Made by a program: the position numbers and the translations under genes
The notes under the pieces: generated by a model
Database searches by the model: none
What the model was told of the DNA's origin: nothing
Seen by the model: the letters and a program-made list of their open reading frames with translations, nothing else
Shown here: one piece after another, positions 15,625-17,689 of the stretch
Numbering within the stretch: position 1 is the first letter of the stretch
Layout: every line of letters begins with the position of its first letter
From: Thermoflexales bacterium
GTDB taxonomy: Bacteria > Chloroflexota > Anaerolineae > Fen-1058
Reading direction: 5' to 3'
Assembly: GCA_016931085.1 (NCBI GenBank)
Contig: JAFGFO010000397.1
Span: 1-17,689 of the forward strand
DNA length: 17,689 bases

Positions 15625-15660
15625 CAGACCCTAAGGGTTTTCATAAACCCTTAGGGTCTG
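15625..15660 (-). terminator. Paired-palindrome hairpin acting as terminator of the nifJ-DHOD operon
   Basis: Perfect 16-nt reverse-complementary arms (15625-15640 and 15645-15660) have a 4-nt loop. On the minus strand the hairpin is followed by TTTTT, the form of an intrinsic terminator, 28 nt after the stop of the DHOD-like gene. Each arm is also close to a palindrome (AGACCCTAAGGGTTT), the architecture of the repeats at 538-576 and 1524-1556, so a repeat element seems to serve as the terminator. Confidence 0.75.
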
Positions 15661-15688
15661 AAAGCTATTTTTGAAACAGCCGGACGTG

Positions 15689-16693
15689 CTAGGGCGCCGG
15701 CAGCTTGTACAGTTGGAGTATCTTGAGATAGTTGGCGCGCTCGAAGGCGGCCGGCTCGGCCACCTTTTGCTGGCTCATGCTGCCCTGCATTTGTGCGATC
15801 GAATCATATTCGTGCTCTTCCATCCAGCGCACGAGATCCGTCTCGAGCGTGCGGATGTGATCCACGCCTTCTCGGAGAAGCACGGCGCCCAGGGTAGCCA
15901 CTTTGGCGCCGACCATCATGCACTTGAGCACGTCTTCGGCGGTGTGCACGCCGCCGGTCACAGCCATGTTGGCCTTGATGCGCCCGTACAGGATCGCCAC
16001 CCAGCGCAGCCGGACGCGCAGCTCGCTCGAGGAGCTGAGGGTCAGGTTGGGCACCACCTCCAACGCCTCCAGGTTCAGGTCGGGTTGGTAAAAGCGGTTG
16101 AACAACACCAGCCCGTCGGCACCCGCCCCGTCCAACTGCCGGGCGACGTTGGCAAAGGCGGTGAAAAAGTGCCCTAGTTTGACTGCCACCGGGATCTTGA
16201 CGCTGGCTTTGACGCTCTGCACCAACTCCAGGTACATTTTCTCCACATCGGCGCCGCTCAAGGCCAGGTCGGTCGGGATGTAGTAGACGTTAAGCTCCAA
16301 GGCGTCGGCCCCGGCCTGCTCGATTTTCTTGGCGTAATCGACCCAGCCGCCGCTCGAGACGCCGTTGAGACTGCCGATAATCGGCACGCCGACGGCTTGC
16401 TTGGCCTTGCGAATCAGTTCCAGGTAACCCTCCGGGCCGATGTTATAGTGGCCCAGGTCTGGAAAGTAGCTGAGTGCTTCCGCAAAGCTGTCGGTGTCGC
16501 GCGTCAGGTAATGGTTGAGCGCCTCGCTTTCGAGCGTGATTTGCTCCTCGAACAGCGAGTACATCGTGATCGCCGCGGCCCCGGCATCCTCCATATGCTT
16601 GATGCCGTCCAGCTTTTTCGACAGCGGCGAGGCGGCCGGCACGAGCGGGCTTTTGAGCTGTAGCCCCAGGTAGGTGGTCGATAAATCTGCCAT
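15689..16693 (-). CDS. Dihydroorotate dehydrogenase-like FMN-binding TIM-barrel protein
   Basis: The 334-residue protein has the TIM-barrel pattern of class 1 dihydroorotate dehydrogenases: [13 protein letters not shown] near the start, IGSLNG (106-111), ALELNVYY (131-138), the flavin-contacting Lys172 in PVAVKLG, and the FMN phosphate-binding [19 protein letters not shown] (245-263). It lacks a clear match to the PyrD catalytic loop, and PFOR-linked homologues are commonly annotated only as 'DHOD-like'. The position 60 nt after nifJ suggests a redox role tied to PFOR rather than pyrimidine synthesis, but this is an inference. ATG 16693 has AAAGGAG at 7-nt spacing and gives [11 protein letters not shown]. 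The hairpin at 15625-15660 terminates the operon. Confidence 0.88.
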   Translation of the reverse strand: MADLSTTYLGLQLKSPLVPAASPLSKKLDGIKHMEDAGAAAITMYSLFEEQITLESEALNHYLTRDTDSFAEALSYFPDLGHYNIGPEGYLELIRKAKQAVGVPIIGSLNGVSSGGWVDYAKKIEQAGADALELNVYYIPTDLALSGADVEKMYLELVQSVKASVKIPVAVKLGHFFTAFANVARQLDGAGADGLVLFNRFYQPDLNLEALEVVPNLTLSSSSELRVRLRWVAILYGRIKANMAVTGGVHTAEDVLKCMMVGAKVATLGAVLLREGVDHIRTLETDLVRWMEEHEYDSIAQMQGSMSQQKVAEPAAFERANYLKILQLYKLPAP

Positions 16694-16714
16694 CGCAATT
16701 CTCCTTTCACAATC

Positions 16715-16767
16715 AATGACCAACGACGAATGACGACTGTTGGTCGTTGGTCATTAGTCCTTGGTCG
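16715..16767. repeat. 7-nt tandem and inverted repeat at the nifJ-DHOD junction
   Basis: Units AATGACC, AACGACG, AATGACG (16715-16735) are followed by the opposite orientation TTGGTCG, TTGGTCA, TTAGTCC, TTGGTCG (16740-16767). AATGACCAACGAC (16715-16727) and GTCGTTGGTCATT (16743-16755) are perfect 13-nt inverted arms. The tract covers the last four codons and the stop of nifJ. No T-run follows on the minus strand. Confidence 0.85.
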
Positions 16768-17689
16768 CTCCGAACTCCATCGTCGCCAGGTGCTCGTACA
16801 TGCGCCAACGCTTGTGCACGTCCTCCTGGGCCAGCTTGAGCAGGCGTTCGGCGGCTTCTTCGTTGAACTGGGTCAACATCTTGAAGCGCGTCTCGTTGTA
16901 CACGTACTGATCCAAAGGAATCGACGGCGCCTTGGAATCCAGCTTCAAGGGATTCTTGCCTTCGGCCGCCAGGGCCGGATTGTAGCGGATCAGCGGCCAG
17001 TGGCCGGACTGCACGGCCAGCTTTTGCTGGTCCAGGCCACGCCGCAGATCGTAGCCGTGCATCAGGCAGTGCGAGTAGGCGATGATGAGTGACGGACCGT
17101 TGTAAGCCTCGGCCTCCAGGAAAGCGCGGATGGTCTGGGCGTCGTTGGCGCCCATGGCCACGCGCGCCACGTAGATGTTGCCGTAGATCATGGCCAGCAG
17201 GCCCAAGTCTTTCTTGGGCAGCGGCTTGCCACCGGCGGCGAACTTGGCCACCGCCGCGCGCGGGGTGGCCTTGGACATCTGCCCGCCGGTGTTCGAGTAC
17301 ACCTCGGTGTCGAGCACCAGCACGTTGACGTTGCGGCCGGAGGCCAGCACGTGGTCCAGCCCGCCGTAGCCGATGTCGTAGGCCCAGCCGTCACCGCCGA
17401 CGATCCACACGCTCCGCCGCACCAAGGCGTCGGCCACGCTGAGCAGTTCTTTGCTCTCTCTCTGATCTCTCCCGGCAAGCTTGGCTTTCAGATCGGCCAC
17501 CCGTCGGCGCTGCTCGATGATGCCCGCTTCCGTGGATTGGTCGGCGTTCAGCAGCGTCTGGACCAGCTCGCTGCCGATCTCGCCGGCCAACTGGGTCACC
17601 AGCTCGCGGGCGTACTCGTTCTGCTTGTCCAGCGTCAGGCGGAAGCCAAAGCCGAACTCGGCGTTGTCCTCGAACAGCGAGTTGGACCA
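16754..17689 (-). CDS. nifJ: Pyruvate:ferredoxin (flavodoxin) oxidoreductase, C-terminal part (start off the window)
   Basis: PFOR oxidatively decarboxylates pyruvate to acetyl-CoA with transfer of electrons to ferredoxin, using TPP and iron-sulfur clusters. The frame is open to the window edge, so only the last 311 residues are seen. They carry WSNSLFEDNAEFGFG near the edge and the TPP/Mg2+ motif GGDGWAYDIGYGGLDHV, then LDTEVYSNTGGQMSKATP, typical of the C-terminal domain of the single-chain enzyme. Later motifs include SLIIAYSHCLMHGYDL, which fits the PFOR domain carrying a cysteine near the fourth cluster. The last codons (ATKD, stop) fall in a 7-nt repeat tract. A DHOD-like gene follows after 60 nt in the same operon. 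Identity is secure. Confidence 0.95.
   Translation of the reverse strand, partial: WSNSLFEDNAEFGFGFRLTLDKQNEYARELVTQLAGEIGSELVQTLLNADQSTEAGIIEQRRRVADLKAKLAGRDQRESKELLSVADALVRRSVWIVGGDGWAYDIGYGGLDHVLASGRNVNVLVLDTEVYSNTGGQMSKATPRAAVAKFAAGGKPLPKKDLGLLAMIYGNIYVARVAMGANDAQTIRAFLEAEAYNGPSLIIAYSHCLMHGYDLRRGLDQQKLAVQSGHWPLIRYNPALAAEGKNPLKLDSKAPSIPLDQYVYNETRFKMLTQFNEEAAERLLKLAQEDVHKRWRMYEHLATMEFGATKD

Noticed and set aside
16715..16755. Inverted repeat as terminator after nifJ
   Set aside because: No T-run follows on the minus strand and the next gene starts 22 nt later with a good ribosome site, so an operon is more likely.

Overview
The window is about 17.7 kb of GC-rich bacterial DNA that best fits a Chloroflexota genome, probably Anaerolineae or a close relative. 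The reasons are indirect: a giant secreted repeat protein ending in a Y-M-P-T-V-L-K-N tail, the pairing of pyruvate:ferredoxin oxidoreductase with a dihydroorotate-dehydrogenase-like protein, a serine hydroxymethyltransferase/T-protein fusion, and several families of palindromic and 7-nt tandem repeats. I could run no searches, so the lineage is an inference. No rRNA, tRNA, CRISPR array or transposase gene was seen.

Layout, plus strand, 1-4515. A closely spaced set (the C-terminal end of a probable SPFH/flotillin-like protein, a half-length PspA/IM30 protein, and a two-helix ion-channel-like protein with a degenerate pore) looks like a membrane-maintenance operon. A clear promoter overlaps its last stop codon and drives prfA (release factor 1), prmC (the methyltransferase that modifies the GGQ glutamine of release factors) and a Cof-type HAD phosphatase. 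A hairpin at 4605-4636 separates these from the convergent minus-strand genes.

Minus strand, 4671-17689. Reading in the direction of transcription: the end of nifJ (PFOR) followed by a DHOD-like flavoprotein, a hairpin terminator, a two-gene toxin-antitoxin-type module with its own good promoter, a 1080-residue fusion of SHMT, a degenerate T-protein-like segment and a full T-protein (glycine/serine one-carbon metabolism), and a 2201-residue exported protein. That protein has 28 propeller-blade repeats (2 x 7, an insert, 2 x 7), four Ig-like repeats and a short conserved-looking tail. Its leader has a strong promoter and a possible 11-residue leader ORF.

The most unusual signal cuts across genes. 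Seven-nucleotide tandem repeats (units such as ACCTGAA/TTCAGGT and TTGGTCA/TGACCAA) lie in intergenic gaps and also in frame inside PrmC (two sites), in the linker of the SHMT-GcvT fusion, across the prmC stop/HAD start, and in the last codons of nifJ. A second class consists of paired 15-17-nt palindromes with 3-5-nt spacers, seen with three unrelated sequences but one architecture. Every stretch without a gene is shorter than 300 bases, and each is described under its repeats or regulatory sites.
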